From Weissella fangxianensis (GTDB lineage Bacteria > Bacillota > Bacilli > Lactobacillales > Lactobacillaceae), in assembly GCF_024718545.1 (NCBI RefSeq), contig NZ_JAMXDB010000003.1, positions 1 to 64,000 of the forward strand: a stretch of 64,000 nucleotides of DNA. Reading direction: 5' to 3'. This document shows positions 25,373 through 34,914 of this stretch, one piece after another. A program made the position numbers and the translations under genes. Position 1 is the first letter of the stretch. Each line of letters opens with the position of its first letter. Below the pieces are notes generated by a model that saw only the letters and a list, made by a program, of their open reading frames with translations, was not told the origin of the DNA and ran no database searches.

Positions 25373-26158
25373 ATGGTTGATAATGTAGCACAACATTTCC
25401 GCCCTAATGAAGCCACGTTTCTTAATTCAGCGGAAGGCTTGGTTCGTCAGGTATTGGATGAATATAGTCCAGTCTTGACGAATTTTTTGAACCCAAGAGA
25501 AATTTATATTCTAACAACTTTGGTCAATCAGCAGGATGATTTAAAAGTATTTCAATATGGCGGATATCCGAATGCCGAGAATCAACGATTATTGATTGCA
25601 CCAAACTATTATGTGCCAGTATTAGACGACTTTGATTTAAAGGTTATTCAAATTAAGTATCCTGAAAAATTTACAACGTTACATCATAGTACAATTTTAG
25701 GTACTTTCATGCACAATGGTATTGCACGGCAAAGTATTGGTGATATTATTAAGGGTGAGAATGAAACGTGGTATTTTGTCGCCACTAAGGCGATAGGGAC
25801 ATTCATTTTACAACAGTTAGACCACATTGGTAAGGCAAAAGTCCGTTTTAAAGAAGTGACGGGTAAACAAATTACTGTGGTTGATAATGAATGGACAATC
25901 ATTAATACAACGGTGAGTTCTTTACGACTAGATAGTATCGTCGCAAATGGGTATAATATTTCTAGGAACCATGCAAAGCAGATGATTGAACATGACTTAG
26001 TACGAGTTAATTGGACTGATATTAATAAGCCTGATTATGTCCTAGCTGTTAACGATTTGGTTTCGGTACGACAGTATGGTCGTTTGAAAATTGACGAACT
26101 TAATGGTTTAACTAAAAAAGATAAATGGCGAATAACAATGGCTGTTATTAAAAAATAG
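25373..26158 (+). CDS. ylmH: S4-domain RNA-binding protein YlmH
   Basis: This 261-residue protein has an N-terminal region of the YlmH family and a C-terminal S4 RNA-binding domain (about residues 182-240; LRLDSIVANGYNISRNHAKQ). YlmH/RqcP homologues act on the 50S subunit in ribosome-associated quality control in Bacillus. The ATG lies 6 bp after yggT without a strong ribosome site, suggesting coupling. Confidence 0.92.
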   Translation: MVDNVAQHFRPNEATFLNSAEGLVRQVLDEYSPVLTNFLNPREIYILTTLVNQQDDLKVFQYGGYPNAENQRLLIAPNYYVPVLDDFDLKVIQIKYPEKFTTLHHSTILGTFMHNGIARQSIGDIIKGENETWYFVATKAIGTFILQQLDHIGKAKVRFKEVTGKQITVVDNEWTIINTTVSSLRLDSIVANGYNISRNHAKQMIEHDLVRVNWTDINKPDYVLAVNDLVSVRQYGRLKIDELNGLTKKDKWRITMAVIKK

Positions 26159-26172
26159 ATTGGAGAAATCTC

Positions 26173-26820
26173 ATGGCATTGACCCCACAAGAAATACATG
26201 CAAAAGAATTCACAACAAGTCGCAGCAAATGGTATGACAAGGCAGAGGTTTCTGACTTTTTGGATCAAATTGTGACAGATTATGATGCTTTGATGCAAGA
26301 AAATCAAACATTGAAGACGCAATTGGCTGAAGCTGACGCAAATGCTAAGCAGGTTGAGGAGATGAAACAATCAGTAAATTCATCTATCTTAATTGCCCAA
26401 GAGGCTGCTGACCGTTTGAAGAAACAAACTGAGGCTGAGGCCGAAGCAACTTTGCAACAAGCACAAACTGAAGCACAAAAGATTGTGATGGAGGCAAATG
26501 CAAAGGCGAATGCGCTATTGACTGATTCACAAAACAAAAATGAAGCATTGGTTGCTGAAAAAGAAGGCTTGGATAAGGAAATGGGTGCTTTCAAGGCAAA
26601 AATTGAAGGTATGCTACAAGCGCAAATTGATATGGTGCAAACCGATGAATGGGCCGCATTCCAGCAACCGGCTTCATATCAAGAGCCATCAGCAGTAGCA
26701 GGTTCTGAACCCGCTTCTGAGCCTGCTTCAGAAGCTGTTTCGGAAGATGATGCCGATACAGTTGTTATTTTCCCAGAATCAAGTGAAGATTCGGAAAATT
26801 TCTTGAATAAGGATAACTAA
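26173..26820 (+). CDS. divIVA: Cell division initiation protein DivIVA
   Basis: DivIVA (215 aa) recognises negatively curved membrane at poles and septa and scaffolds other proteins. The N-terminal lipid-binding domain begins MALTPQEIHAKEFTTS, followed by a coiled coil from about residue 30 to 160 and an acidic tail with a repeated SEPASEPASE motif. Its 3' end carries the promoter of the downstream ileS leader. Confidence 0.95.
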   Translation: MALTPQEIHAKEFTTSRSKWYDKAEVSDFLDQIVTDYDALMQENQTLKTQLAEADANAKQVEEMKQSVNSSILIAQEAADRLKKQTEAEAEATLQQAQTEAQKIVMEANAKANALLTDSQNKNEALVAEKEGLDKEMGAFKAKIEGMLQAQIDMVQTDEWAAFQQPASYQEPSAVAGSEPASEPASEAVSEDDADTVVIFPESSEDSENFLNKDN

Positions 26821-26831
26821 TTAGTTATTAT
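26803..26831 (+). promoter_or_regulatory. Promoter of the ileS T-box transcript
   Basis: TTGAAT (26803-26808), a 17-bp spacer and TATTAT (26826-26831) overlap the last codons of divIVA, placing the transcript start just ahead of the T-box leader. Confidence 0.6.
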
Positions 26832-26834
26832 AGA

Positions 26835-27048
26835 TAGCATAAAGTTTCTGACCAAAAAGTATAGTTTATTCTAACCAGCGACTTAGGAGATGGTGTGAGC
26901 CTAAGATAGTAACGAATTATACCTATCAGCAGAAAAGCAGTACACATACATGTTGAAGAGACAGTTTATTAGGTTAAATTGTGAATTCGGGTGGTACCAC
27001 GGTTAAAAACGTCCCGCATTAGTCAAAAATGACTGATGCGGTTTTTTT
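26835..27048 (+). ncRNA. T-box riboswitch upstream of ileS
   Basis: The leader contains an AGTA motif near 26857, the Stem I distal hairpin (CTTAGGAGATGG with GTGTGAGCCTAAG), a specifier region near 26914-26921, the T-box GGGTGGTACCACG at 26989-27001, and an 11-bp terminator stem (27014-27024 with 27031-27041) with a T-run. It should raise ileS expression when its cognate tRNA is uncharged. The specifier region reads GAATTATA; depending on the register this gives TAT or ATT (see findings). Confidence 0.93.
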
Positions 27049-27100
27049 GTTACCAATTTATTGTTGGTAATCAACAATGGGTTGAGGAAAGGAAAAACTT

Positions 27101-29893
27101 ATGAAAATCAAGAAAACATTAAATCTTGGTAAAACCAAGTTTCCAATGCGTGGTAATTTACCACAAACAGAGCTACAACGCGAAAATATTTGGTTTGAAA
27201 ATAAAGTCTATGAACGTCGTCAAAAATTAAATGAAGGTAAGCCGTCATTTATGCTACATGATGGACCACCATATGCAAATGGTAATATTCATATTGGTCA
27301 TGCCATGAATAAGATTTCAAAGGACATCATCGTACGTTATAAGTCTATGAATGGTTATTATGCACCATATGTTCCAGGTTGGGATACGCATGGATTACCC
27401 ATTGAGCAACAATTAACAAAAGCTGGTAAAAATCGTAAGAAGGTTGGTCCAGTTATTTGGCGTAAGATGGCTGATGAGTTTGCTCATAAGCAAGTTAAGA
27501 AACAAATGGCTGATTTTAAGCGCTTGGGAGTATCTGGTGATTGGGATAACCCATATTTAACTTTGCAACCTTCTTTTGAGGCTGCACAGCTTCGTGTGTT
27601 TGGTAGCATGGCAAAGCGCGATTTGATTTTCCGTGGCAAGAAGCCAGTCTTTTGGTCATGGTCATCAGAGTCAGCTTTGGCAATGGCTGAAATTGAATAT
27701 CATGATGTGACGTCAGAGTCAGCATTTATTTCTGAACAAATCAAAGATGGTAAAGGACTACTTGGCGAAGATACGTATCTAGTTGCTTGGACAACAACGC
27801 CATGGACAGTGCCTGCTTCACAGGCGTTGGCCGTTCATCCTGATTTTAAATATGTTCAAGTGCAACCAAAGAATGTAGACAAGAAGTATCTAGTTGCCGA
27901 ATCATTACTAACAACATTGTCAGAAAAGTTTGGTTGGGAAGAGCCAGATATTTTGGCAACTTTTGAAGGTAAAGATCTTGAATACATGGTGACGAAGCAT
28001 CCTTATATCGATCGTGATATTTTGGTTGTTTTGGCTGATTATGTAACCGATGATACAGGAACAGGTTTGGTTCATACTGCTCCTGGATTTGGTGAAGATG
28101 ACTTTATGACTGGTAAGCGTTATGATATCAAACCAATTATGAATGTTGATGATCGTGGGTACTTAACAGCTGAAGCTGGTGAAGATTTTGATGGTGTATT
28201 CTACGAGGATGCTAATGAGATATCGTTGCAGAAGTTAAGAGATGTCGATGCTCTCGTTCAGTCTGAACCTATTACACACAGCTATCCATTTGATTGGCGT
28301 ACGAAGAAGCCTGTTATTTTCCGAGCTGTCCCACAATGGTTCGCATCAATTGATGGTTTCCGTCAAGAAATTTTGGATGCATTAGATGAAGTGACTTTCA
28401 AGCCAGCATGGGGTAAGAAACGTCTGTACAACATGATTCGTGATCGTGGCGATTGGGTTATTTCTCGTCAACGTGTCTGGGGTGTACCACTACCAATTTT
28501 CTATGCCGAGGACGGTACGGCTATTATTGATGTTGATGTCATTGATCATGTTGCTGATTTAGTGGCTGAACATGGCTCAACAGTTTGGTTTGAGCGTGAA
28601 GCTAAAGATTTGTTGCCTGAAGGTTATACAAATGAACACTCACCTAATGGAGAATTTACCAAGGAAACTGATATCATGGATGTTTGGTTTGATTCTGGTA
28701 GTTCACATCAAGGAGTTATGGCAACTCGGCCAGAGCTAGAATTCCCAGAAACAATGGTTTTGGAAGGTTCTGATCAATATCGTGGATGGTTTAACTCTTC
28801 ATTGATTACATCAGTAGCGGTTACTGGTAAGGCACCATATAAGGAAGTTGTTTCACAGGGCTTCACCTTGGACGGTAACGGTGAAAAGATGTCAAAGTCA
28901 ATTGGTAATATCATTGATCCAAATGAAGTTATCAAAAAGATGGGTGCTGAAATCATTCGTTTATGGGTATCAACAGTGGATACGTCTGCCGACGTACGTG
29001 TATCAATGGATATCTTGTCACAAACCTCAGAAACTTACCGTAAGATTCGTAATACGATGCGTTTCTTGTTAGCTAATACAACTGATTTTAATCCTAATGA
29101 AGATGCGATTGCATATGATGACCTAACACCAGTTGATCAATACTTCTATGCACGCTTTAACCAGTTGATTGGCGAGCTAAAAGCAGCATATGATGTCTAT
29201 GATTTCCAAGCAGTGCATAAATTATTAGTTAACTTTATTAACGTTGATTTGTCAGCCTTTTATTTGGATTTTGCTAAAGACATTTTGTATGTTGAAGCAC
29301 CAGATGGACATTTGCGTCGTTCGCTACAAACCGTTTTGTACAAGATTATCGTTGGCTTGGATAAATTGATGTTGCCAATTTTGCCACATACAGCGGAAGA
29401 AATTTTTGAATATTTGCCATATGAGACAGAGGACTTTGCTTACTTAACTGATATGCCAGAGACCGAAGATTTGGGTGATACCAAAGCCTTATTTGAAAAA
29501 TGGACGTCGTTTATGACATTACGTAATGCCACAAATAAAGCTTTGGAAGAGGCTCGTAACGCTAAGTTGATTGGTAAGCCAGCTGAGGCTGCCTTAACAT
29601 TGTACTTGACTTCTGAACAGGAACAGGTAGTGACATCGTTGAATCAAGATATCCGAGTATTATTGCTCGTATCTCAGTTACATCTTGCTAATGCGGCAGA
29701 TGCACCTGCAGATGTTATTGAATACGACGGTTATAAGATTCAAGTAGCGCATGCCGTTGGTGAGGTTTCACCACGAGATAGAATGTACCATACTGATTTG
29801 GGAACAGATAAAGATTTCCCAATGTTATCAGCACATGAGGCAGAAATCGTCCGTGAATACTTCCCAGAAGCATTAACAGAAGGTTTAGAATAA
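27101..29893 (+). CDS. ileS: Isoleucine--tRNA ligase
   Basis: This class I synthetase (930 aa) charges tRNA-Ile. HIGH is present in [17 protein letters not shown] in [10 protein letters not shown], and the editing (CP1) domain with WTTTPWT and [16 protein letters not shown]. The C-terminal region that normally carries four zinc-binding cysteines (two CxxC pairs) has none of them here: GEVSPRDRM and LSAHEAEIV occupy the expected places. AGGAAAGG precedes the ATG. Confidence 0.97.
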   Translation: MKIKKTLNLGKTKFPMRGNLPQTELQRENIWFENKVYERRQKLNEGKPSFMLHDGPPYANGNIHIGHAMNKISKDIIVRYKSMNGYYAPYVPGWDTHGLPIEQQLTKAGKNRKKVGPVIWRKMADEFAHKQVKKQMADFKRLGVSGDWDNPYLTLQPSFEAAQLRVFGSMAKRDLIFRGKKPVFWSWSSESALAMAEIEYHDVTSESAFISEQIKDGKGLLGEDTYLVAWTTTPWTVPASQALAVHPDFKYVQVQPKNVDKKYLVAESLLTTLSEKFGWEEPDILATFEGKDLEYMVTKHPYIDRDILVVLADYVTDDTGTGLVHTAPGFGEDDFMTGKRYDIKPIMNVDDRGYLTAEAGEDFDGVFYEDANEISLQKLRDVDALVQSEPITHSYPFDWRTKKPVIFRAVPQWFASIDGFRQEILDALDEVTFKPAWGKKRLYNMIRDRGDWVISRQRVWGVPLPIFYAEDGTAIIDVDVIDHVADLVAEHGSTVWFEREAKDLLPEGYTNEHSPNGEFTKETDIMDVWFDSGSSHQGVMATRPELEFPETMVLEGSDQYRGWFNSSLITSVAVTGKAPYKEVVSQGFTLDGNGEKMSKSIGNIIDPNEVIKKMGAEIIRLWVSTVDTSADVRVSMDILSQTSETYRKIRNTMRFLLANTTDFNPNEDAIAYDDLTPVDQYFYARFNQLIGELKAAYDVYDFQAVHKLLVNFINVDLSAFYLDFAKDILYVEAPDGHLRRSLQTVLYKIIVGLDKLMLPILPHTAEEIFEYLPYETEDFAYLTDMPETEDLGDTKALFEKWTSFMTLRNATNKALEEARNAKLIGKPAEAALTLYLTSEQEQVVTSLNQDIRVLLLVSQLHLANAADAPADVIEYDGYKIQVAHAVGEVSPRDRMYHTDLGTDKDFPMLSAHEAEIVREYFPEALTEGLE

Positions 29894-29920
29894 GTATCAT
29901 TAATGCGTTTTAAGCATATG

Positions 29921-29958
29921 GAGGTTGGGACATTTGTTTTGTCCCAACCTCTTTTTTT
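29921..29958 (+). terminator. Intrinsic terminator after ileS
   Basis: GAGGTTGGGAC (29921-29931) pairs with GTCCCAACCTC (29941-29951), followed by seven T. Confidence 0.9.
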
Positions 29959-30005
29959 GATTATAATGGATAGTAACTACTTAAAATGGATTGGAGAATC
30001 ACTGC

Positions 30006-30668
30006 ATGACGAAATTATATTTTATCCGCCACGGAAAGACTGTATGGAATGCTGAAGGGCGTTTTCAAGGGTCCGGCGGCGATTCACCATTATTACCTGA
30101 GTCAGTGGCTCAAATTGCTGAATTGGGTGACTTTCTCAGTGATATTAGTTTTGCCCATGCTTTTACAAGCCCAATTAAACGGGCGATGGATACAGCCGAA
30201 CAAACAATTGCTTATATGAATGACCAACCAGAATTAACCGTTTTGGATGGGTTAAAGGAGTTTTCATTTGGCATTTGGGAAGGTTTGACGTTTCAAGAAG
30301 TTAAACAGGATTGGTTAGCTATGTATGAGGCATCACGACATCACCCAGAAAAGTTTGACGCCAGTCAGGTACCAGGATCAGAAACATTTGAGGATGTTCA
30401 AGAACGCTTTAGAAAAGCAGTTTATTATGCTGTTCAGGCATATGGTGGTCCTGATGTAAACTTAATATTCTTTAGTCATGGTGCAGCTCTTACGGCAGGG
30501 ATGGGGGGCTTATTAAACATTCCCTTAGCAAACTTACGTGATCGCGGCGGATTAGGAAATACGAGTACCTCAGTACTAGAGACGAATGATGGTATTAAGT
30601 TTAAGGAATTAATTAGAAATGACACAAGTTATTTGAATGTATCCGCTAATGTATCAAATACAATTTAG
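30006..30668 (+). CDS. Histidine phosphatase (phosphoglycerate mutase-like) family protein
   Basis: This 220-residue protein has the catalytic RHG motif in YFIRHGKTVWN, a second-site FTSPIKRAMDTAEQT, the acidic EFSFGIWEG (phosphate-acceptor acid region) and a C-terminal SHGAAL. Such proteins range from sugar-phosphate phosphatases to cofactor-dependent mutases; the substrate cannot be told. The start at 30006 is preferred because TTGGAG sits in front of it; the earlier ATG at 29991 precedes that site. Confidence 0.88.
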   Translation: MTKLYFIRHGKTVWNAEGRFQGSGGDSPLLPESVAQIAELGDFLSDISFAHAFTSPIKRAMDTAEQTIAYMNDQPELTVLDGLKEFSFGIWEGLTFQEVKQDWLAMYEASRHHPEKFDASQVPGSETFEDVQERFRKAVYYAVQAYGGPDVNLIFFSHGAALTAGMGGLLNIPLANLRDRGGLGNTSTSVLETNDGIKFKELIRNDTSYLNVSANVSNTI

Positions 30669-30683
30669 ATTAGGTAGGGGAAA

Positions 30684-31352
30684 ATGGCTAAAATAGATGA
30701 TGAAGTTCAAAAAGATATCAAACGGTTAGTTAAGGATATCACTGAACATCCTGATCACTGGCAAGCGTATGTGGATTTAGTAAATGTGTTGACAGTGACT
30801 AATAGTTTGGTTGAGGCAGAAGATTTAGCGTTAAAAAGTTTGTCTATTTTTAAAGATAACGCAGCTGCGCAGCAAGAGTTGTTTTATGCGACTGGTAATG
30901 TTTATTACACGGCTGCTGATTACACGCGTGCAACCAGTTTTTTCAATAAGATTACAGATGAAAAATTAAAGCATGATGCCATCATGATGCAGGCACAAAG
31001 TTTTTACGCACAAAACAAATTTAAACAGGCCCTTGCTTTCGCGCTAACAGCTGTTCAACAAGATAACCAAGATTTAAGTGCACAGGTTTTGTTGGGGAAT
31101 ATTTGGTTGAGTTTGGGTGACAGTAAAGCTGCGCGAGAAGCTTTTGATGCAGCGCTTGTAATAAATCATGCCGATTATTCAGCAAATTTTGGGCGAGGTG
31201 TCGTGGCTGAAGCTTTGAATGAACAGGATAATCAATGGTTACAGACTGCTCAAAATATAAATCCAAAACAGTATCAAACAGATGCTGGTCGTTTAGATGA
31301 TTTAATCAAGGTAATGTTGGGGAGCACAAGTGATGAGCGAAACGCAAACTGA
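30684..31352 (+). CDS. Tetratricopeptide repeat protein
   Basis: This 222-residue, mostly helical protein contains several TPR-like repeats from about residue 20 to 190 (for example AEDLALKSLSIFKDN and SAKAAREAFDAAL-like segments). TPRs act as protein-binding scaffolds. It is a common neighbour of recD2 in LAB, and its 3' end overlaps the recD2 start by 20 bp. No enzymatic motif is visible. Confidence 0.8.
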   Translation: MAKIDDEVQKDIKRLVKDITEHPDHWQAYVDLVNVLTVTNSLVEAEDLALKSLSIFKDNAAAQQELFYATGNVYYTAADYTRATSFFNKITDEKLKHDAIMMQAQSFYAQNKFKQALAFALTAVQQDNQDLSAQVLLGNIWLSLGDSKAAREAFDAALVINHADYSANFGRGVVAEALNEQDNQWLQTAQNINPKQYQTDAGRLDDLIKVMLGSTSDERNAN

Positions 31353-33843
31353 TCTTTTGACGGATGAAACGACCGAACCAACGGTTATCGGTCAAGTTGC
31401 GAATATCGTTTTTTCGGCGCAAAATTCTTTTTATAAGGTGTTGCGGATTACCATCGTGGAAAAAAATTTTGAATTTGATGATGATGAAATGACAATTACT
31501 GGCAACTTTGGCGATATTCAAATAGGTGCCAGTTATGAGTTTAAAGGTCAGCTGAAAGAACATCCCCGCTACGGTATGCAGTTTGTGGCGACAAACTACC
31601 ATCGACAAGCCGCTAGTTCGGTATCAGGATTAGTCGCCTACTTTTCGAGTGAAAAATTTCCGGGAATTGGTAAAGCAACAGCAACGAAAATTGTCGATAC
31701 TTTAGGAACAGATGCAATTGATTTAATTTTAGATAATGAAAAAGTGTTAGCAAACATTAATATTTCAAAAAAAGCACAACAGGTCATCATTAACCAATTA
31801 GCAAAGTCTGACGGTATGGAACGAGCGATAATTGCACTGAATGATTTTGGGTTTGGTTCTAATTTAGCGACGACGATTTACCAAAAATATCAACAAGAAA
31901 CGTTAACCATTTTAAAAAATAATCCTTATCAATTAGTTATCGATATTGATGGGGTGTCGTTTAAAAGAATTGATCAATTTGCGTTACAACAAGGAATTGA
32001 TGCTTTAGATGAACGGCGGGTTAACGCTGGTGTGATTGCTGCTATTAATTTAAAGACTTTTGAATCTGGTGATACGTATATGGTATTACCTGATTTATTA
32101 GCTACCACAAAGCAGATTCTTGAGCGTGCACAACGAGTAGTAGTAGATGATGATTTAATAAAACAAGCATTATTAACATTGACTAAAGAAGGCATTGTTG
32201 TTGCAGATGGTAGTTATCTCTATATTAGGGAAATTTATGAGTCTGAAAATCAAATTGCCAAACAACTTATTGATTTAACTGAAAGAAAACAGCATACTTA
32301 TTCGAGAAAACAAGTTGTTAAATACCTGGATGAAGTTGAATCAGCCAATGATTTTAAATATGATACGACACAACGTGAAGCGATTATCGCAGCTTTAACT
32401 AACCAATTATTTATTCTGACCGGTGGGCCAGGAACTGGTAAAACAACGATTATTAGTGGTGTTGTTGCGACGTTAAAAAAGTTGCTCAGACAAGATGGGA
32501 TGAAGACTGATGAAATCGATCAAGGGATTCATTTAGCCGCGCCAACTGGCCGGGCAGCCAAACGATTACAAGAATCAACGGGGATGCTTGCTAGTACAAT
32601 TCATCATTTATTAGGGATAACCGGTCGTGAGGCTAATTTAGATGATGTAGATATTGAGGAATTGACTGGGCAATTATTAGTTGTTGATGAAATGTCGATG
32701 GTTGATACACAGTTATTTGCAACATTATTATCAGCAGTACGCCCCGACATGCAGGTGATATTAGTTGGTGATAAAGATCAATTACCATCTGTTGGTCCAG
32801 GACGCGTATTTTATGATTTATTGGCAAGTGGTATTCTAAATTATCGCGAACTTGAGACGATTCATCGTCAAGGTAAGGGGTCAACGATTATTTCCTTAGC
32901 AAATGACGTTAAAAACGGTCACTTACCAGATGATTTTAAAGAACAAAAATTAGACCGATCATTTTTTGCGGCTGATTTAAGACGAGTGCCGAGTCTAGTA
33001 GAAAAAATTGCTACGAGTTGGCAAAAAAAAGGCCATTCTGTGGCCGATATGCAAATATTGGCACCAATGTATCGTACCCAAGCTGGCGTTAATCATCTGA
33101 ATGAAATTGCACAGGATATATTTAATCCACTGTCAAATAAAAAGAAAACTATTTCAGTAAAAAATGGTGCGGTTACATTCAATTTTCGAGTTGGCGATAA
33201 GGTCATGCAAACGACAAATGACCCAGAAAATAATGTTTTTAATGGGGATATCGGCTATATTTCGACGATTTTACTTGCTAAGGATAAAGCGAATACAGAT
33301 AAAAAAGATGTGATTACGGTATCTTTTGATACTGGTGAAGTGATTTATACCCGTGAAAATTGGCAACATCTAACGCTAGCTTATGCGACGACTATTCATA
33401 AATCACAAGGCACGGAATATAAGTTGGTTATTATGCCGTTGGTGAGTGCTTTTTCGCGCATGCTACAAAGAAACTTGCTTTATACTGGTTTAACCAGAGC
33501 TAGTGAGTCGCTAGTCTTATTGGGTCAGGAAAGTGCTTACCAACAAGCAGTCCTAACCACTGGCGTTGATCGACAGACTACCCTACAGGCACGGATTATG
33601 CAGTATGCTAATCAACAGTCAGTACAAAGGGAGCCACAAGAGGTGACTGCAATGACTGTGGCTGAGCAGCCTGACTCGGATACGGAAAAAGAACGTGAAG
33701 TAGCCAATGATGAGGTTAAAAAAGCAACACAAAAGGTAACGCAGGATAATTATCTACTCACAAGTGACTTAATTGAGAGCCATCAAATTGATCCTAATAT
33801 TGGGTTAGATGGATTGACACCAGCGGACTTTATGGCTGTGTGA
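31333..33843 (+). CDS. recD2: RecD2-type ATP-dependent DNA helicase
   Basis: This SF1B 5'-3' helicase (836 aa) functions in repair and replication-fork maintenance without RecBC. The N-terminal extension with helix-hairpin-helix-like repeats (FPGIGKATATKIVDTLG) precedes the motor: Walker A LTGGPGTGKTT near residue 360, VVDEMSMVD as motif II, GDKDQLPSVGPG as motif III and YATTIHKSQGTE as motif V. The ATG at 31333 follows GGGGAG; an adjacent GTG at 31330 is also possible. An acidic, Gln-rich C-terminal extension follows the helicase core. Confidence 0.94.
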   Translation: MSETQTDLLTDETTEPTVIGQVANIVFSAQNSFYKVLRITIVEKNFEFDDDEMTITGNFGDIQIGASYEFKGQLKEHPRYGMQFVATNYHRQAASSVSGLVAYFSSEKFPGIGKATATKIVDTLGTDAIDLILDNEKVLANINISKKAQQVIINQLAKSDGMERAIIALNDFGFGSNLATTIYQKYQQETLTILKNNPYQLVIDIDGVSFKRIDQFALQQGIDALDERRVNAGVIAAINLKTFESGDTYMVLPDLLATTKQILERAQRVVVDDDLIKQALLTLTKEGIVVADGSYLYIREIYESENQIAKQLIDLTERKQHTYSRKQVVKYLDEVESANDFKYDTTQREAIIAALTNQLFILTGGPGTGKTTIISGVVATLKKLLRQDGMKTDEIDQGIHLAAPTGRAAKRLQESTGMLASTIHHLLGITGREANLDDVDIEELTGQLLVVDEMSMVDTQLFATLLSAVRPDMQVILVGDKDQLPSVGPGRVFYDLLASGILNYRELETIHRQGKGSTIISLANDVKNGHLPDDFKEQKLDRSFFAADLRRVPSLVEKIATSWQKKGHSVADMQILAPMYRTQAGVNHLNEIAQDIFNPLSNKKKTISVKNGAVTFNFRVGDKVMQTTNDPENNVFNGDIGYISTILLAKDKANTDKKDVITVSFDTGEVIYTRENWQHLTLAYATTIHKSQGTEYKLVIMPLVSAFSRMLQRNLLYTGLTRASESLVLLGQESAYQQAVLTTGVDRQTTLQARIMQYANQQSVQREPQEVTAMTVAEQPDSDTEKEREVANDEVKKATQKVTQDNYLLTSDLIESHQIDPNIGLDGLTPADFMAV

Positions 33844-33920
33844 GTGTTATAAACTAGTCAATGCGTCAATTATATGATAGAATAAGACGATAAATTTTCG
33901 ATAGAAAAGGGGTTTCTGAA

Positions 33921-34643
33921 ATGTCAGGACATAGTAAATGGCATAACATCCAAGGACGTAAGAACGCCCAAGATGCAAAGCGTGGTAAGATTTTCCAAAA
34001 GTTGGCTCGTGATTTGTACACGGCAGCTAAAGCGGGTGGTGCAGATCCAGAAACAAATTCAGGATTACGACTAGTTGTTGATAAGGCTAAGGCAGCAAAC
34101 ATGCCTAAAGATAATATCCAACGTGCCTTAGATAAGGCATCTGGAGCCAATGGTGCTAATTATCAAGAATTAACTTATGAAGGATACGGACCAGCAGGTA
34201 TTGCTATTTTAGTTGAAGCTTTAACGGATAACACTAACCGTACTGCTTCTTCTGTACGTTCATCATTCAAGCACTTTGGTGGTGAACTTGGAACATCAGG
34301 TTCAGTATCATTCCAATTCGACCGTAAAGGTTATATTGAAATTGAACGTGATGAAGATACGGAAATTGATGAGGATCAATTGTTGGAAGATATGTTAGAT
34401 GCTGGTGCAGATGACATGAAGACATTTGATGACCAATTTGAAATCTACACTGATCCTAAGGCATTCCCTGAAGTACGTGATGCTTTGGCAGAAAAAGGTT
34501 ACGAATTCAGTATGGATGAAGTAACGATGATTGCACAAAATCCAATGGCTGTACCTGAGGATAAGCAAGAATCATTGGAAAATCTAGTTGCTGAATTGGA
34601 AGATAATGAAGACGTACAAGCAGTATTTACAACAGCTGAATAA
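33921..34643 (+). CDS. yebC: YebC/PmpR family protein (TACO1-like)
   Basis: This 240-residue protein begins [20 protein letters not shown], the invariant family start, and has FEGYGP-like [14 protein letters not shown]. Members were named as transcriptional regulators; recent work links YebC to translation of proline-rich stretches. AAAAGGGG precedes the ATG. It is followed by a strong terminator. Confidence 0.95.
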   Translation: MSGHSKWHNIQGRKNAQDAKRGKIFQKLARDLYTAAKAGGADPETNSGLRLVVDKAKAANMPKDNIQRALDKASGANGANYQELTYEGYGPAGIAILVEALTDNTNRTASSVRSSFKHFGGELGTSGSVSFQFDRKGYIEIERDEDTEIDEDQLLEDMLDAGADDMKTFDDQFEIYTDPKAFPEVRDALAEKGYEFSMDEVTMIAQNPMAVPEDKQESLENLVAELEDNEDVQAVFTTAE

Positions 34644-34670
34644 TGGTGTTTTATTTTCCGAAAATGATTA

Positions 34671-34706
34671 AGAGAACTTGTTTTGTCGACAAGTTCTCTT
34701 TTTATT
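34671..34706 (+). terminator. Intrinsic terminator after yebC
   Basis: AGAGAACTTGT (34671-34681) pairs with ACAAGTTCTCT (34689-34699) followed by TTTT. Confidence 0.87.
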
Positions 34707-34765
34707 TAAAATAATATTGACTAATAATTAAATTAGGGATAGTGTTAAAATATTATTTATTTGAA

Positions 34766-34897
34766 TAGAGTCGTTAACGTGTTCTGCCACAGACTTAAAC
34801 ATTTGATTATGACAACTTTTGTTGAAACTACTATGGCTTTAGGTATATCAAATGTGTTTTGGTCATGTTGACAGTTTACGTTAACATGATTTTTTTT
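34766..34897 (+). promoter_or_regulatory. Attenuator-like leader of the purine permease, resembling a P2-less purine riboswitch
   Basis: This holds most of the gap between yebC and the permease. A perfect 10-bp terminator hairpin (34863-34872 with 34880-34889) is followed by eight T just before the gene. GTTAACGTG at 34773-34781 can pair with CATGTTGAC at 34864-34872, the 5' arm of that terminator, so it could act as an antiterminator. An alternative pairing is GTCGT (34770-34774) with ATGAC (34809-34813), enclosing GTTCTGCC, a short CAGA/TTTG stem and ATTATG, which resemble J2/3, P3, L3 and J3/1 of purine riboswitches. No P2 arm is found. Confidence 0.5.
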
Positions 34898-34914
34898 AGG
34901 GAGAAGAACTTATT

